A program made the position numbers and the translations under genes. Shown here piece after piece: positions 35,552 to 45,303 of a stretch of 64,000 nucleotides of DNA (its first letter is position 1; each line of letters starts with the position of its first letter). The notes beneath the pieces are model-generated. The model did no database searches and was not told the origin of the DNA. It was given only the letters and a program-made list of their open reading frames with translations. The stretch is from assembly GCF_009762325.1 (NCBI RefSeq), contig NZ_CP034348.1:2920501-2984500 (forward strand). Reading direction: 5' to 3'. The DNA is from Roseovarius faecimaris. Lineage in GTDB: Bacteria; Pseudomonadota; Alphaproteobacteria; Rhodobacterales; Rhodobacteraceae.

Positions 35552-37140
35552 CGCCCCGTATCCAGCGCCGCACTCAGCAAGGTCCGCGTATATTCCGTGC
35601 GGGGCCGTTCGAACACATCCTGCGCCGTGCCCGCCTCCACGATATCGCCCTGCTTCATCACGATCATCTTGTGGCTCATCGCCCGTACCACCTTCAGATC
35701 ATGACTGATGAACAGATAGGCCAGCCCGTATTTCTTCTGCAATGCGCGCAACAGGTCCACGATCTGCACCTGCACCGTCATATCCAGCGCGCTTGTCGGC
35801 TCATCCAGCACCACCATCTTGGGCCGCAGGATCATTGCCCTCGCAATCGCGATCCGCTGCCTCTGCCCGCCTGAAAACTCATGCGGATAACGGTGCATCA
35901 TCGCGGGGTCCAGCTCCACCTCGCGCATCACCTCGGCCACCAGATCGCGCCTGGGCCGCCCGTCGCCCCGGTCGCCATGCACGCCGAGCCCCTCTGCAAT
36001 GATCTGCTCGCAGGTCATGCGCGGGGAGAGGCTCCCGAACGGGTCCTGAAACACAATCTGCATATCCGCCCGGCGGCGGCGCAGCGCGCGTGTGGACCAG
36101 CCATGCACATCCTCGCCATCAAATCGCAGACCGCCCTCCGAGCCGATCAGCCGCATGATCGCCAGCGCCAGCGTCGTCTTGCCGGACCCGCTCTCGCCCA
36201 CGATGCCCAGCGTCTCGCCTGCGCGCACGGTGATCGTCGCGTCATTGACGGCCTTCACATGGCCCACCGTCCGCTTGAGGAACCCGCGCTGGATCGGAAA
36301 CCAGACCTTCAGGTTCTGCGTCTCGATCAGCGTTTTCGCCTTCTGCGGCACCGGCTCCGGCGCACCCGACGGTGCTGCGGCCAACAGCTTTTGCGTATAG
36401 GGATGCTGCGGATTGGCAAAGATCTCCTTCGTCGGGCCCGTCTCGACGATCATCCCGTCCTTCATCACACAGACCTTGTCGGCGATCCGTTCCACCACGC
36501 CCAGATCATGGGTGATGAAAAGAAGCCCCATATTCTCGCGGCGCTTCAACTCCGCCAGCAGCTCCAGGATCTGCGCCTCGATCGTCACATCCAGCGCCGT
36601 GGTCGGCTCGTCCGCGATCAGGATGTCGGGCTTGTTGGCCAGCGCCATGGCGATCATCACCCGCTGCCGCTGCCCGCCGCTCAACTGATGCGGCAGCGCA
36701 GTCAGCCGGCTTTCAGGGTCGCGGATGCCCACCTTGGTCAACAATTCGATGATCCGCTCGCGGGCGGCGTCCCCGGTCAGCCCCTGATGCAGCTCCAGGC
36801 TCTCCCTGATCTGCTTTTCCAGCGTGTGCAGCGGGTTGAGCGAGGTCATCGGCTCCTGAAAGATGAAGCTGATATCGTTGCCCCGCACCTTGCGCAGCAG
36901 CCTCTCATCGGCGCCGACCATCTCCTGCCCGTCATATTTGACCGAGCCCTGCACCTCCGCATTCGCCCCAAGCAGGGACACGGTGGAAAGCGCCGTCACC
37001 GACTTGCCCGAGCCGCTTTCACCCACCAGCGCCACCGTCTCGCCCCGGTCCACGGTAAAGCTGATCCCGTGAACGCAGGCCACGGTCTGCCCGTCCTGGC
37101 GGAACGCGATGCCAAGGTTGTTGACCTCCAGCAGGCTCAT
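35548..37140 (-). CDS. yejF: Peptide ABC transporter ATPase YejF (two nucleotide-binding domains)
   Basis: 530-aa fused ATPase. Each half carries Walker A (GESGSGKSV and GESGSGKTT), signature (LSGGQRQRV and FSGGQRQRI) and Walker B ([12 protein letters not shown] and [12 protein letters not shown]). It drives import through YejB/YejE. In E. coli the Yej system takes up peptides including microcin C. The start overlaps the yejE stop and the end overlaps the sulfotransferase start, so three genes are tightly coupled. Confidence 0.92.
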
Positions 37141-38243
37141 GAAAACGTCTTCCTGGGGTCAAACGCATCCCGCACGCCTTCGAAGATGAAGACAAGCAGC
37201 GACAGCATGATGGCAAAGGCGAAAAACGCGGTAAAGGCCAGCCAGGGCGCCTGCAGGTTCTGCTTGGCCTGCAATGTCAGCTCGCCCAGCGACGGCTCTG
37301 TCGAAGGCAGCCCGAAGCCGAGAAAATCCAACCCCGCCAGCAGGCTGATCATCGAGGTGATGACAAAGGGCATCATCGTCAGCGTCGCCACCATCGCATT
37401 GGGCAGCATATGGCGGAACATGATCGTCAGGTTGCTCACCCCCAGCGCCTTCGCGGCGCGCACATATTCCAGGTTCCGCGCCCGCAGGAACTCGGCCCGT
37501 ACAACGCCGACAAAGGAAATCCAGCCAAAGAAAATCACGATCCCCGCCAGAAGCCAGAAACTTCGCGGCAGGATCGCGAAAAGGATGATGATCACATAAA
37601 GCTGCGGCGTCGAGGACCAGATCTCGATGATCCGCTGGAACAGCAGATCCAGCAGCCCGCCGAAATACCCCTGCAGCGCCCCGGCGAAAATCCCGATCAC
37701 CGTGCAGGCCGCCGTCACGATCAGCGTGAACATCACCGACAGCCGGAAGCCATAGATGACCCGCGCCAGCACATCGCGCTTGGTGTCATCCGTGCCCAGC
37801 AGGTTCTGGCCGTCGGGGGGCAGCGGGGCCGCCCCGGGGCGGTCCACAGAGGTGTCATAGCTATAGGGGATGATCGGCCACAGCGCCCAGCCCTTGTTGA
37901 TCGTCTCGCCATTGACCACGCCATCCTCTGCATCTTCCAGAATGCCCTCCGGGTCGTCAAAACAGTCTTCCAGCCCACCCGAGGCAATCAGGCACCGCAC
38001 CTCCGGGTCCCGGTACACGGCCTCGGTCTCGAAATCCCCGCCAAAGGCCGTCTCGGGATAGAATTTCATGATCGGCATGTAAAATTCGCCCTGGTACTTC
38101 ACCAGGATCGGCTTGTCATTGGCCACGAACTCGGCACAAAGTGCGACGCCGAACAGCACCGCGAAGATCCACAAGGACCAATAGGCGCGGCGGTTGCGCT
38201 TGAAATTGCGCCAGCGGCGCTGGTTGAGCGGAGACAGTGCCAT
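37137..38243 (-). CDS. yejE: Peptide ABC transporter permease YejE
   Basis: 368-aa permease. The first helix (YWSLWIFAVLFGVALCAEF) follows a basic N-terminus. A long periplasmic segment (about 40-150) includes the family motif LGTDDTKRDVLARVIYGFRL, followed by five helices with the EAA loop ARAAKALGVSNLTIMFRHML-like region. ATG at 38243 is chosen; the longer frame reads through the palindrome-bearing gap. It ends in an overlap with yejF. Confidence 0.9.
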   Translation of the reverse strand: MALSPLNQRRWRNFKRNRRAYWSLWIFAVLFGVALCAEFVANDKPILVKYQGEFYMPIMKFYPETAFGGDFETEAVYRDPEVRCLIASGGLEDCFDDPEGILEDAEDGVVNGETINKGWALWPIIPYSYDTSVDRPGAAPLPPDGQNLLGTDDTKRDVLARVIYGFRLSVMFTLIVTAACTVIGIFAGALQGYFGGLLDLLFQRIIEIWSSTPQLYVIIILFAILPRSFWLLAGIVIFFGWISFVGVVRAEFLRARNLEYVRAAKALGVSNLTIMFRHMLPNAMVATLTMMPFVITSMISLLAGLDFLGFGLPSTEPSLGELTLQAKQNLQAPWLAFTAFFAFAIMLSLLVFIFEGVRDAFDPRKTFS

Positions 38244-38272
38244 TACCGTGCTCCCCTCCGCCACCAGACCCG

Positions 38273-38294
38273 AGAAAATTCGTACGAATTTTCT
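38273..38294. repeat. 22-bp perfect palindrome, third copy
   Basis: AGAAAATTCGT followed by its exact reverse complement, identical to 7642-7663. It lies in the 103-bp gap between yejB and yejE, 29 bp before the yejE ATG, a similar distance to that of the copies near 7614 from their downstream gene. Confidence 0.85.
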
Positions 38295-38346
38295 AGGCCA
38301 CCGCCCATCCGGAGCCACATCGGGCTGATGTCACGCAACACGGTCA

Positions 38347-39435
38347 TCACCCCTCCCGCCGCTCGAAATCGATGCGCGGATCGACCAGCACATACATCAG
38401 GTCGCTCAGGATATTGACCACAAGGCCGATAAGCCCAAAGAGGAACAGCGTGCCGAACATCACCGGATAATCCCGGCTCAGCGCTGCCTCAAAACCCAGC
38501 CGCCCCAGCCCGTCCAGAGAGAAGATCGTCTCGATCAGAAGCGAGCTGCCAAAAAACACCCCCATGAAGGCCGCCGGAAAGCCCGCGATCACGATCAGCA
38601 TCCCGTTGCGGAAGACATGGCCATAAAGCACCCGCCCTTCACTCAGCCCCTTGGCCCGCGCGGTCATCACATAATGCTTCTTGATCTCGTCGAGGAAACT
38701 GTTCTTCGTGAGCAGCGTCAGAAAGGTGAAGGCCGAAATGCTCGACGCCACCACCGGCAGCGTGATGTGCCACAGATAATCGGTGATCTTGCCAAAGAGC
38801 GTCAATTGCTCCCAATTGTCCGAGGTCAGACCCCTCAGCGGGAAAATCTGCCAATAGCTGCCCCCGGCAAAGAGCACCACCAGAAGGATCGCAAACAGAA
38901 AGGCCGGGATCGCATAGGCCGCGATGATGATACCCGAGGTCCAGCTGTCAAAGGAGGTCCCGTCTTGCACCGCCTTGCGAATGCCCAGCGGGATCGAGAT
39001 GAGATATGCAATCAGCGTCGACCACAGCCCCAGCGAGATACTCACCGGCATCTTCTCCAGCACCAGCTCGGTCACCTCGATCTTGCGGAAATAGCTCTCG
39101 CCAAAGTCGAACCGCGCGTAATTCCACAGCATGTTGAGGAACCGCTCCAGCGGCGGCTTGTCGAGGCCAAACTGCTCTTCCAGCTCCTTGATCAGCTCCG
39201 GTGGCAGGCCCCGCGCGCCCATATAGCGGCTATCGACCTCCGCCGCGAGCTCCTGCCCGCTATCGTTGCCAGACCCCGAGAAGCTTTCGAACACATCGCC
39301 CTGCCCCTGCATATTGGCGATCATCTGCTCCACCGGCCCGCCCGGAAGGAACTGCACCAGGGCAAAATTGATCACCAGAATCCCGAACAGCGTCGGGAGG
39401 ATCAGCATCAGCCGCCGCAGGATATAGGCCCCCAC
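38347..39435 (-). CDS. yejB: Peptide ABC transporter permease YejB
   Basis: 362-aa permease of the DppB/YejB type: first helix [20 protein letters not shown], then the hallmark [10 protein letters not shown] and a periplasmic domain of about 100 residues, followed by five helices. The EAA-like loop is [20 protein letters not shown] near residue 265. It forms the channel with YejE. Confidence 0.91.
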   Translation of the reverse strand: MGAYILRRLMLILPTLFGILVINFALVQFLPGGPVEQMIANMQGQGDVFESFSGSGNDSGQELAAEVDSRYMGARGLPPELIKELEEQFGLDKPPLERFLNMLWNYARFDFGESYFRKIEVTELVLEKMPVSISLGLWSTLIAYLISIPLGIRKAVQDGTSFDSWTSGIIIAAYAIPAFLFAILLVVLFAGGSYWQIFPLRGLTSDNWEQLTLFGKITDYLWHITLPVVASSISAFTFLTLLTKNSFLDEIKKHYVMTARAKGLSEGRVLYGHVFRNGMLIVIAGFPAAFMGVFFGSSLLIETIFSLDGLGRLGFEAALSRDYPVMFGTLFLFGLIGLVVNILSDLMYVLVDPRIDFERREG

Positions 39436-39509
39436 TCAGTCAGCCCTCCCCACTGCCGTAGGGTGCGTGATCTCACGCACCTTACCCCGGTCCGCCTGGC
39501 GTGCTCGGC

Positions 39510-41447
39510 TCACCTGAGCGCCCCCGCCTCTTTCAGCTTCGCGGCCTTTTCTTCGTTGTACCACCAGAAATCCAGCACGCCCAATGCGTATCGGGGCAAC
39601 TCTTCGGGATGCTCATACATATCCCAATAGGCCACCCAGTATTCGGGGTTGTACCAGGTCGGGATCATGAACCGCTCATAGCGCAGCGCCCGGTCCAGCG
39701 CCATCAGCGCCGCATCCTGATCCTCCCGCGTGGTGGTTTCCAGCGAGGCGTCGATAATCGCATCGACCATCGGACTGGCCAGCCCCGCCGGGTTGAACAG
39801 GCTGAACGCCGCCTCCTTGGAGCCGTACATCTGGTGCAGCCCCGTGCCCGCCTCCAGGAAGGGGCGGTAATTGTCGAAGACAAGATCGTAATCGCGCTCC
39901 CGGTTGCGCAGCGTGTATTGCGACGGGTCGACCTTCTCATAACTCGCGTCGACCCCCATCTTCTGCAGATTGCCGATATAGCTCTCCACCACCGCGCCCA
40001 GCGTCGCCGCCCCAGAAGAGATGATCGGGAAGTCGATGGTCAGCACCTCCCCCGCCGCATTGCGCCGCAACCCATCATCGCCCACGGTCCAGCCCGCCTC
40101 GTCCAAGAGCTTCATCGCCTTTCGCAGATTGCGCCGGTCGTTCAGCCGCTCGGGCTTGGAGCTGTGCGCCATCACCGCCTCTTCGCTCAGCATCTCCGGC
40201 GGGATCACATCACCGAGGGATTTCAGCAGCTCCAGCTCTGCCCCCTCCGGCACCCCCTTGGCCTCCAACGGGCTGTCCTGCACGAAGGAGTGGCGCTGCT
40301 TGAACAGGCCAAACTGAAGGCTTTCATTGGTCCACTCGAAATTATAGGCGAGCGCCAGCGCCTTGCGCACGCGCACATCCTTCAGCGTCTCCCGCCCGAG
40401 GTTGAAAACGATGCCGGTCGGCGTCGGCGGCGTCCCATCGGGCAGCGCCTTTTTCACGACCCATCCGTCCTTCAGCGCCGGAAAATCATAGCCCGTCGCC
40501 CATTGCTTGGAATTGCTCTCGGCGCGGAACGTGTATTCGCCCGCCTTGAACGCCTCGAACGCCGCGCTGTCATCGGCGAAATACTCGATCCGGATCATAT
40601 CGAAGTTATGCCGACCCTTGTTGATCGGCAGGTGCCAGCCCCAGTAATCGGGATTGCGCTCATAGACGATCCGCCGGTTCACATCGACCGAATAGACCTG
40701 ATAGGGCCCCGAGCCCACCGCCGCATCCAGCCGCGGCTCATCCAGCCGCGCGCCGGTTTCCTCATACCATTTCTTCGGAAACACCGGCGTGCCGCCCACC
40801 TGATCAATCAGCGACCGGCGCGAGATGCCTTCCGCGAAGGTGAACTTGACCCGGTGATCGTCCAGCGCCTCTGCGCTCAACACCCGGCGCTTGACCGCCT
40901 CGGCATAGCTTTTCAGCCCCTGCTCCAAAAACAGGTTATGCGAAAACACCACGTCATGCGCGGTGACCGGCGTGCCATCGGCAAACTTTGCTTCGGGGCG
41001 CATGTTGAAAATGACCCAGGTCTTGCCCTCGTCATATTCCAGGCTTTCGGCCAGAAGCCCATAGCCCTCGCCATAGACATCCGCCGGCACGCCGCCACCG
41101 CTGGCCGGCATCTCGCCCAGAAGGCTTTCATAGACCATCCAGGAATAGCGCCCGGCGCGGCCCTTGCGCGAATAGGGGTTCATCGAATCAAACGTGCCCG
41201 GGGCATAAAGCGCGATCTCGCCCCCCTTGGGGGCGTCGGGGTTCACATAGTCGAAATGCGTGTAATCCGCCGGATAGGTCAGATCACCGAAATAGGAATA
41301 GCCGTGGCTCTTGATGATCTTGTCCTGCGCCAGTGCAAGGCTCGCCCAAAGTGCGGCCAGCGACAGCGTGACAAGGGCGGCAATCCTGGGGATGGGGTTC
41401 GTCTTCGCGTCGGCCCGGCTTTGGGCCCGCCTGCGGGTGTCGATCAT
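39510..41447 (-). CDS. yejA: Peptide ABC transporter substrate-binding protein YejA
   Basis: 645-aa periplasmic binding protein of SBP family 5. The signal peptide ends near residue 40 (LAALWASLALA-QDK). The mature start HGYSYFGDLTYPADYTHFDY is characteristic of YejA-like proteins, and the ligand-cleft segments NMRPEAKFADGTPVTAHDV and GSGPYQVYSVD are intact. ATG at 41447 has a perfect AGGAGGTGAGT leader. It is the first gene of yejABEF-sulfotransferase, behind a bidirectional terminator. Confidence 0.92.
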   Translation of the reverse strand: MIDTRRRAQSRADAKTNPIPRIAALVTLSLAALWASLALAQDKIIKSHGYSYFGDLTYPADYTHFDYVNPDAPKGGEIALYAPGTFDSMNPYSRKGRAGRYSWMVYESLLGEMPASGGGVPADVYGEGYGLLAESLEYDEGKTWVIFNMRPEAKFADGTPVTAHDVVFSHNLFLEQGLKSYAEAVKRRVLSAEALDDHRVKFTFAEGISRRSLIDQVGGTPVFPKKWYEETGARLDEPRLDAAVGSGPYQVYSVDVNRRIVYERNPDYWGWHLPINKGRHNFDMIRIEYFADDSAAFEAFKAGEYTFRAESNSKQWATGYDFPALKDGWVVKKALPDGTPPTPTGIVFNLGRETLKDVRVRKALALAYNFEWTNESLQFGLFKQRHSFVQDSPLEAKGVPEGAELELLKSLGDVIPPEMLSEEAVMAHSSKPERLNDRRNLRKAMKLLDEAGWTVGDDGLRRNAAGEVLTIDFPIISSGAATLGAVVESYIGNLQKMGVDASYEKVDPSQYTLRNRERDYDLVFDNYRPFLEAGTGLHQMYGSKEAAFSLFNPAGLASPMVDAIIDASLETTTREDQDAALMALDRALRYERFMIPTWYNPEYWVAYWDMYEHPEELPRYALGVLDFWWYNEEKAAKLKEAGALR

Positions 41448-41571
41448 ACTCACCTCCTGTTGTCGCCCCTTGATGTGGCGCTTTTTGTCTCGACCGCAAG
41501 GTAGAAAGGGGCGGCGGCACATTCAAGCGCTCATCCGGGGCCATGCCGGGCAAACCGGCCGCCAGACGCAA

Positions 41572-41606
41572 AAAAGCCGCCAACCCGGACCGGATCGGCG
41601 GCTTTT
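41572..41606 (-). terminator. Terminator of the cytochrome c gene
   Basis: AAAAGCCGCC at 41572-41581 pairs with GGCGGCTTTT at 41597-41606 (10 bp, 15-nt loop). On the minus strand the stem is followed by a T run. It sits 21 bp past the cytochrome stop and isolates it from yejA. Confidence 0.85.
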
Positions 41607-41627
41607 GAAGGTGCTTTCAGGCGCGGA

Positions 41628-42611
41628 TCAGTTGGCCACGCTCTCCAGATAGGCAATCACGTTGGCCCGGTCCTCTTCCTTTTTCAGACCGGCAAAGGCC
41701 ATCTTGGTGCCCGGCGCAAAGCCTTTCGGGTTTTCCAGGAAGGCGTTCAGCGTGTCGGCAGTCCAGGTTTCGGCCACGGCCGAGAGGCTGCCCGAATACC
41801 GGAACCCGTCCACCGAGTCGACCGCGCGACCGACCACACCATAAAGGTGCGGGCCGACGCCGTTCTTGCCGTCTTCCAGCTTGTGGCAGGCCTTGCACTT
41901 GTTGAAGACCTTCTTGCCCTTGTCCGCGTCCGCAGCCGCGACCACGGCGGCAAAGCCCGCCGCATCGGCACTGGCCGCTTCCTCTGCCGCAGGCTCCTCA
42001 GCCGCTGCTTCCTCGGTGGCCGCTTCTTCCGCCGCAGGCTCTGCCGCCGCTTCCTCTGCCGGGGCCGAGGCCAGCTCGACCCGGTCGCCGTCCAGCAGAT
42101 CGAGATACAGAATCACATCCGCGCGGTCCTCAGCCTTCTTCAGACCCGAGAAGGCCATCTTGGTGCCCGGCGCAAAGCCTTTGGGGTTTTCCAGGAAGGC
42201 ATTCAGCTCTTCCACACCCCAGACCTGCGCCACCGCCTGCATCGCGCCGGAATAGGCAAAGCCGTCTGCCGTGCCCACGTCACGCCCGACCACACCATAA
42301 AGGTAGGGGCCGGTGGCATTCTCGCCCTTTTCCAGCTTGTGACAGGCCTTGCACTTGCCAAACACCTTGGCGCCCGACGCTTCGTCCGCCGCTGCATAAA
42401 GCGTGGCCAGATCGGGGCCTTCTTCAGCCGCCTCGTCGCCGCCATGATCGTCGCCGGTGTCAATCACATAAGCCTGATGGTGATCATCGCCTTTGCCATG
42501 CCCACCGCCCATCGCATACAACGATTCGGACACCCATTTGCCCACCAGGAAAACCAAGAGTGCACCGCACAGAGCTCCTACGAGCTTTGTCATCGTCATC
42601 GTGTCAAACAT
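41628..42611 (-). CDS. cycY: Membrane-anchored cytochrome c_y with duplicated heme domain
   Basis: 327-aa protein whose start MFDTMTMTKLVGALCGALLV closely resembles cytochrome c_y of Rhodobacter, an uncleaved anchor that lets the cytochrome stay at the membrane and shuttle electrons from bc1 to terminal oxidases. The heme domains are residues about 75-175 (C87, C90, H91; Met152) and 225-327 (C239, C242, H243; Met304), sharing GFAPGTKMAF and LKKxEDRA, so one arose by duplication. An Ala/Glu linker (185-215) joins them. Known c_y has one heme domain. The oxidase partner could be the cbb3 complex encoded here. Confidence 0.88.
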   Translation of the reverse strand: MFDTMTMTKLVGALCGALLVFLVGKWVSESLYAMGGGHGKGDDHHQAYVIDTGDDHGGDEAAEEGPDLATLYAAADEASGAKVFGKCKACHKLEKGENATGPYLYGVVGRDVGTADGFAYSGAMQAVAQVWGVEELNAFLENPKGFAPGTKMAFSGLKKAEDRADVILYLDLLDGDRVELASAPAEEAAAEPAAEEAATEEAAAEEPAAEEAASADAAGFAAVVAAADADKGKKVFNKCKACHKLEDGKNGVGPHLYGVVGRAVDSVDGFRYSGSLSAVAETWTADTLNAFLENPKGFAPGTKMAFAGLKKEEDRANVIAYLESVAN

Positions 42612-42729
42612 AAGACCCGTCCATATCAAGTTTCTGGGGGCGTATGTATCCGCTTCCCCCCCGGGTGCGCAAGGTGTAGTTTCCGCGACCAAACGCCCGA
42701 CCTCGGGCCAGGGAACAGGAACACGTCCG

Positions 42730-43563
42730 ATGACCAAACGCATTGCCTTTCAGGGCGAGCTCGGGGCCTATTCGCACCAGGCCTGCCATGAGACCTATCC
42801 CGAGATGGAGGCCCTGCCCTGCCGCACCTTCGAGGATGCGATGGAAGCGGTCCGCTCGGGCGAGGCGGAACTGGCCATGCTGCCGGTCGAAAACTCCACC
42901 TTCGGACGCGTCGCCGACATTCACCACCTGCTTCCGCAATCGGGGCTGCATATCATCGGCGAGGCTTTCGTGCGCGTGCATATCAACCTGCTGGCCCTGC
43001 CCGGCACCGCGCTGGACACGGTCGAACGCGCCATGAGCCACACCATGCTGCTGGGCCAGTGCCGCGCCTTTCTGGAGGCCAACGGCATCCACCGCGTCAC
43101 CGGCGCCGACACCGCCGGCTCGGCGCGCCATGTCGCCGAACAGGACGACCCGACGCTGGCTGCTCTCGCCTCGGAACTGGCGGGCGAGATTTACGGGCTT
43201 GACGTGCTGGCCCGCCATATCGAGGACGAAGGCAACAACACCACGCGTTTTCTGGTGATGTCGCAAACGCCCGATTACACGCGCCGCGGCGAGGACGGGA
43301 TGATGACCAGCTTTGTCTTCCAGGTCCGCAACATCCCCGCCGCGCTCTACAAGGCGATGGGCGGGTTCGCCACCAACGGCGTGAACATGACCAAGCTGGA
43401 AAGCTACATGGTGGGCGGCTCGTTCAGCGCCACGCAGTTCTATGCCGATATCGAAGGCCACCCCGAGGATCCGGCAGTGAAACGCGCGCTGGACGAACTG
43501 GACTACTTCACCTCCGACATCACCATGCTGGGCGTCTATCCCGCCGATCCGGGGCGGCACTGA
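42730..43563 (+). CDS. pheA: Prephenate dehydratase
   Basis: 277-aa enzyme making phenylpyruvate from prephenate in phenylalanine synthesis. The catalytic domain (1-180) has the start RIAFQGELGAYSHQA, the VENSTFGRV loop and the active-site TRF in NNTTRFLVM. The C-terminal ACT domain (about 195-270) gives feedback control by phenylalanine; its usual ESRP reads ESYM here. No chorismate mutase domain is fused. ATG at 42730 is the start; the open frame before it is the cytochrome promoter region. It is divergent from the cytochrome gene. Confidence 0.93.
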   Translation: MTKRIAFQGELGAYSHQACHETYPEMEALPCRTFEDAMEAVRSGEAELAMLPVENSTFGRVADIHHLLPQSGLHIIGEAFVRVHINLLALPGTALDTVERAMSHTMLLGQCRAFLEANGIHRVTGADTAGSARHVAEQDDPTLAALASELAGEIYGLDVLARHIEDEGNNTTRFLVMSQTPDYTRRGEDGMMTSFVFQVRNIPAALYKAMGGFATNGVNMTKLESYMVGGSFSATQFYADIEGHPEDPAVKRALDELDYFTSDITMLGVYPADPGRH

Positions 43564-43575
43564 TCCGCCGCCTCG

Positions 43576-45216
43576 TCAGGCCGGAACCGGCGTGCTCTTT
43601 GCAAAGGCCACTTTGCCCCGCCGCACCGTCTCGACAACCGTGCAATCGGCCAGGGCCTGCGCATGCATCAGCGGATTGCGGTCCAGAATGGCGAAATCCG
43701 CGATCTTGCCCGGCGTGATCGAGCCTCTCTGATCCTCCTGGAACACCTGCCAGGCGGCGTCGATGGTCTGCGCCTTCAGCGCCGACAGAACCGGGATTCT
43801 CTCCTCCTCGCCCAGCAACCGCCCGCTCGCGGTCCGGCGGTTGACCGCGCAATGCGCCAGGTGCAGCGGCCGCGTCGGCGTCACCGAGGCGTCATTGTGA
43901 AGCGTATAGCGCAGCCCGACCCGCTCGGCCGTGCCCGCGGGCGAAATCCGCTCGGCCCGCTCCGGGCCTAGGAAGGTATCGTAATGCCGGTCGCCCCAGA
44001 AATGGATATGAGCCGAGAAGAAGCTGACCGTCATGCCAAGCTCGACCATGCGGCGCATCTGATCCTCGCGCAGCACCTGCCCGTGAATCACCGTGTGCCG
44101 GTGATCCTGCCGGGGATGCGCCGCCTGCGCGGCCGCGACCGCCTCTATGAAGGCCTCGCTGCCCGCATCGCCATTGCAATGGCAATGGATCTGAAAGCCC
44201 ATCCGGTGCAGCTTGAGCACCTCCGCACACAGCACCTCGCGATCCGTATAGGCCATGCCACAGGGCGCCTCGGGGTTCGACACCTTGTGATAGGGCCTGC
44301 TCAGAAAAGCGGTCTGAAGCTGAAACGCCCCGTCGGTAAACAGCTTGCGCGGACCCAGCGTGACATAGGCGCTCGGCGGCCAGTCAAACGCCTCCGGACC
44401 CTGGCTCAGACCCGGCTCCAGCTCACCAATGGGCAGCAACAGCAGGTCGATCCCCGGATCGCGCCCTTCGGGCAGACTGGCAAAATGCTCCAGCATCTCG
44501 CGCGTGGCCCAGGCGTTCTGCGCATAGGTCACCCCATGCGCGAGATACTCGTCGCGGCAGGCGTCGAACCCTTGCCAGAACCGCGCCCGGTCGATCAGGA
44601 AATCGGTGTCGCCCATCTCGCCCATCGCCGACAGCCCCTCGATGAGGCCGGTCAGCGCGCCGGTTTCCGGGTCTCGCCCATACCGGCCCCCGGCAGGGTC
44701 CGGCGTGTTCCGGCCAAGCCCCTGCCTGCGCAGCGCATGGGAATTGGCCACGCCATTATGGCCCGACGCATGCAGCACCCAGACCGGATGCTCGGTCGAG
44801 ACGGCGTCCAGCTCCGCGCGCGTCGGCATCCGGCCCTCGGCAATCGCGGTATTGTCGAACAGAACGCCCATCACCCACTCGCCGCGCGGCGTCGCGGCCG
44901 CCTTCTGCGCCAGCCGCGCCAGGGCCGTCGCCATATCGGCACAGTCCCCGCGCGGCGGCGCGGCCAGATCGACCCGAAACAGCCGGATGAACCCGGGATC
45001 GGGAAAATGCCCATGCGGGTCGATAAAGGCGGGCATCATCGTGCGCCCGGCCAGATCGACCTCTTCGGCCCCCGGCGACAGCAGCGCGCGCAGCGCCTCC
45101 GCCGGGCCGACCGCCAGGATACGATCCCCCTCGGTCAGCACCGCCTCCACACTCGGCTGTGCGTCATCCATCGTCAGGATCGTGCCGCGACTATAGAGCG
45201 TCTGCCCGTTACCCAT
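43576..45216 (-). CDS. YtcJ-like metal-dependent amidohydrolase
   Basis: 546-aa amidohydrolase of the Amidohydro_3 group. Metal ligands are in PAFIDPHGHFPDP (residues about 62-74), a histidine pair in FQIHCHCNGDAG, VIHGQ further on, and an aspartate in TLHNDASVTP. No signal peptide. The family includes exoenzyme regulatory proteins and N-substituted formamide deformylases, so the substrate cannot be named. It follows, with an 87-bp gap, an orphan Tat-exported peptide-binding protein gene, suggesting that protein's ligand may be this enzyme's substrate. Confidence 0.85.
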   Translation of the reverse strand: MGNGQTLYSRGTILTMDDAQPSVEAVLTEGDRILAVGPAEALRALLSPGAEEVDLAGRTMMPAFIDPHGHFPDPGFIRLFRVDLAAPPRGDCADMATALARLAQKAAATPRGEWVMGVLFDNTAIAEGRMPTRAELDAVSTEHPVWVLHASGHNGVANSHALRRQGLGRNTPDPAGGRYGRDPETGALTGLIEGLSAMGEMGDTDFLIDRARFWQGFDACRDEYLAHGVTYAQNAWATREMLEHFASLPEGRDPGIDLLLLPIGELEPGLSQGPEAFDWPPSAYVTLGPRKLFTDGAFQLQTAFLSRPYHKVSNPEAPCGMAYTDREVLCAEVLKLHRMGFQIHCHCNGDAGSEAFIEAVAAAQAAHPRQDHRHTVIHGQVLREDQMRRMVELGMTVSFFSAHIHFWGDRHYDTFLGPERAERISPAGTAERVGLRYTLHNDASVTPTRPLHLAHCAVNRRTASGRLLGEEERIPVLSALKAQTIDAAWQVFQEDQRGSITPGKIADFAILDRNPLMHAQALADCTVVETVRRGKVAFAKSTPVPA

Positions 45217-45303
45217 CTCTGCCCTCCCCGCCGGGGTCTATCCCAAAGAGACCCTCCGCGCCATCTCGGGCGCGAAGGGCCGGAGCCGTGACCCGGGAGC
45301 CGG

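Noticed and set aside
39501-41504. Long plus-strand open frame of 667 codons
   Set aside because: It lies exactly antisense to yejA, whose product has a signal peptide and family motifs. The plus frame is rich in Arg/His/Pro as expected for a GC-rich shadow and has no domain.
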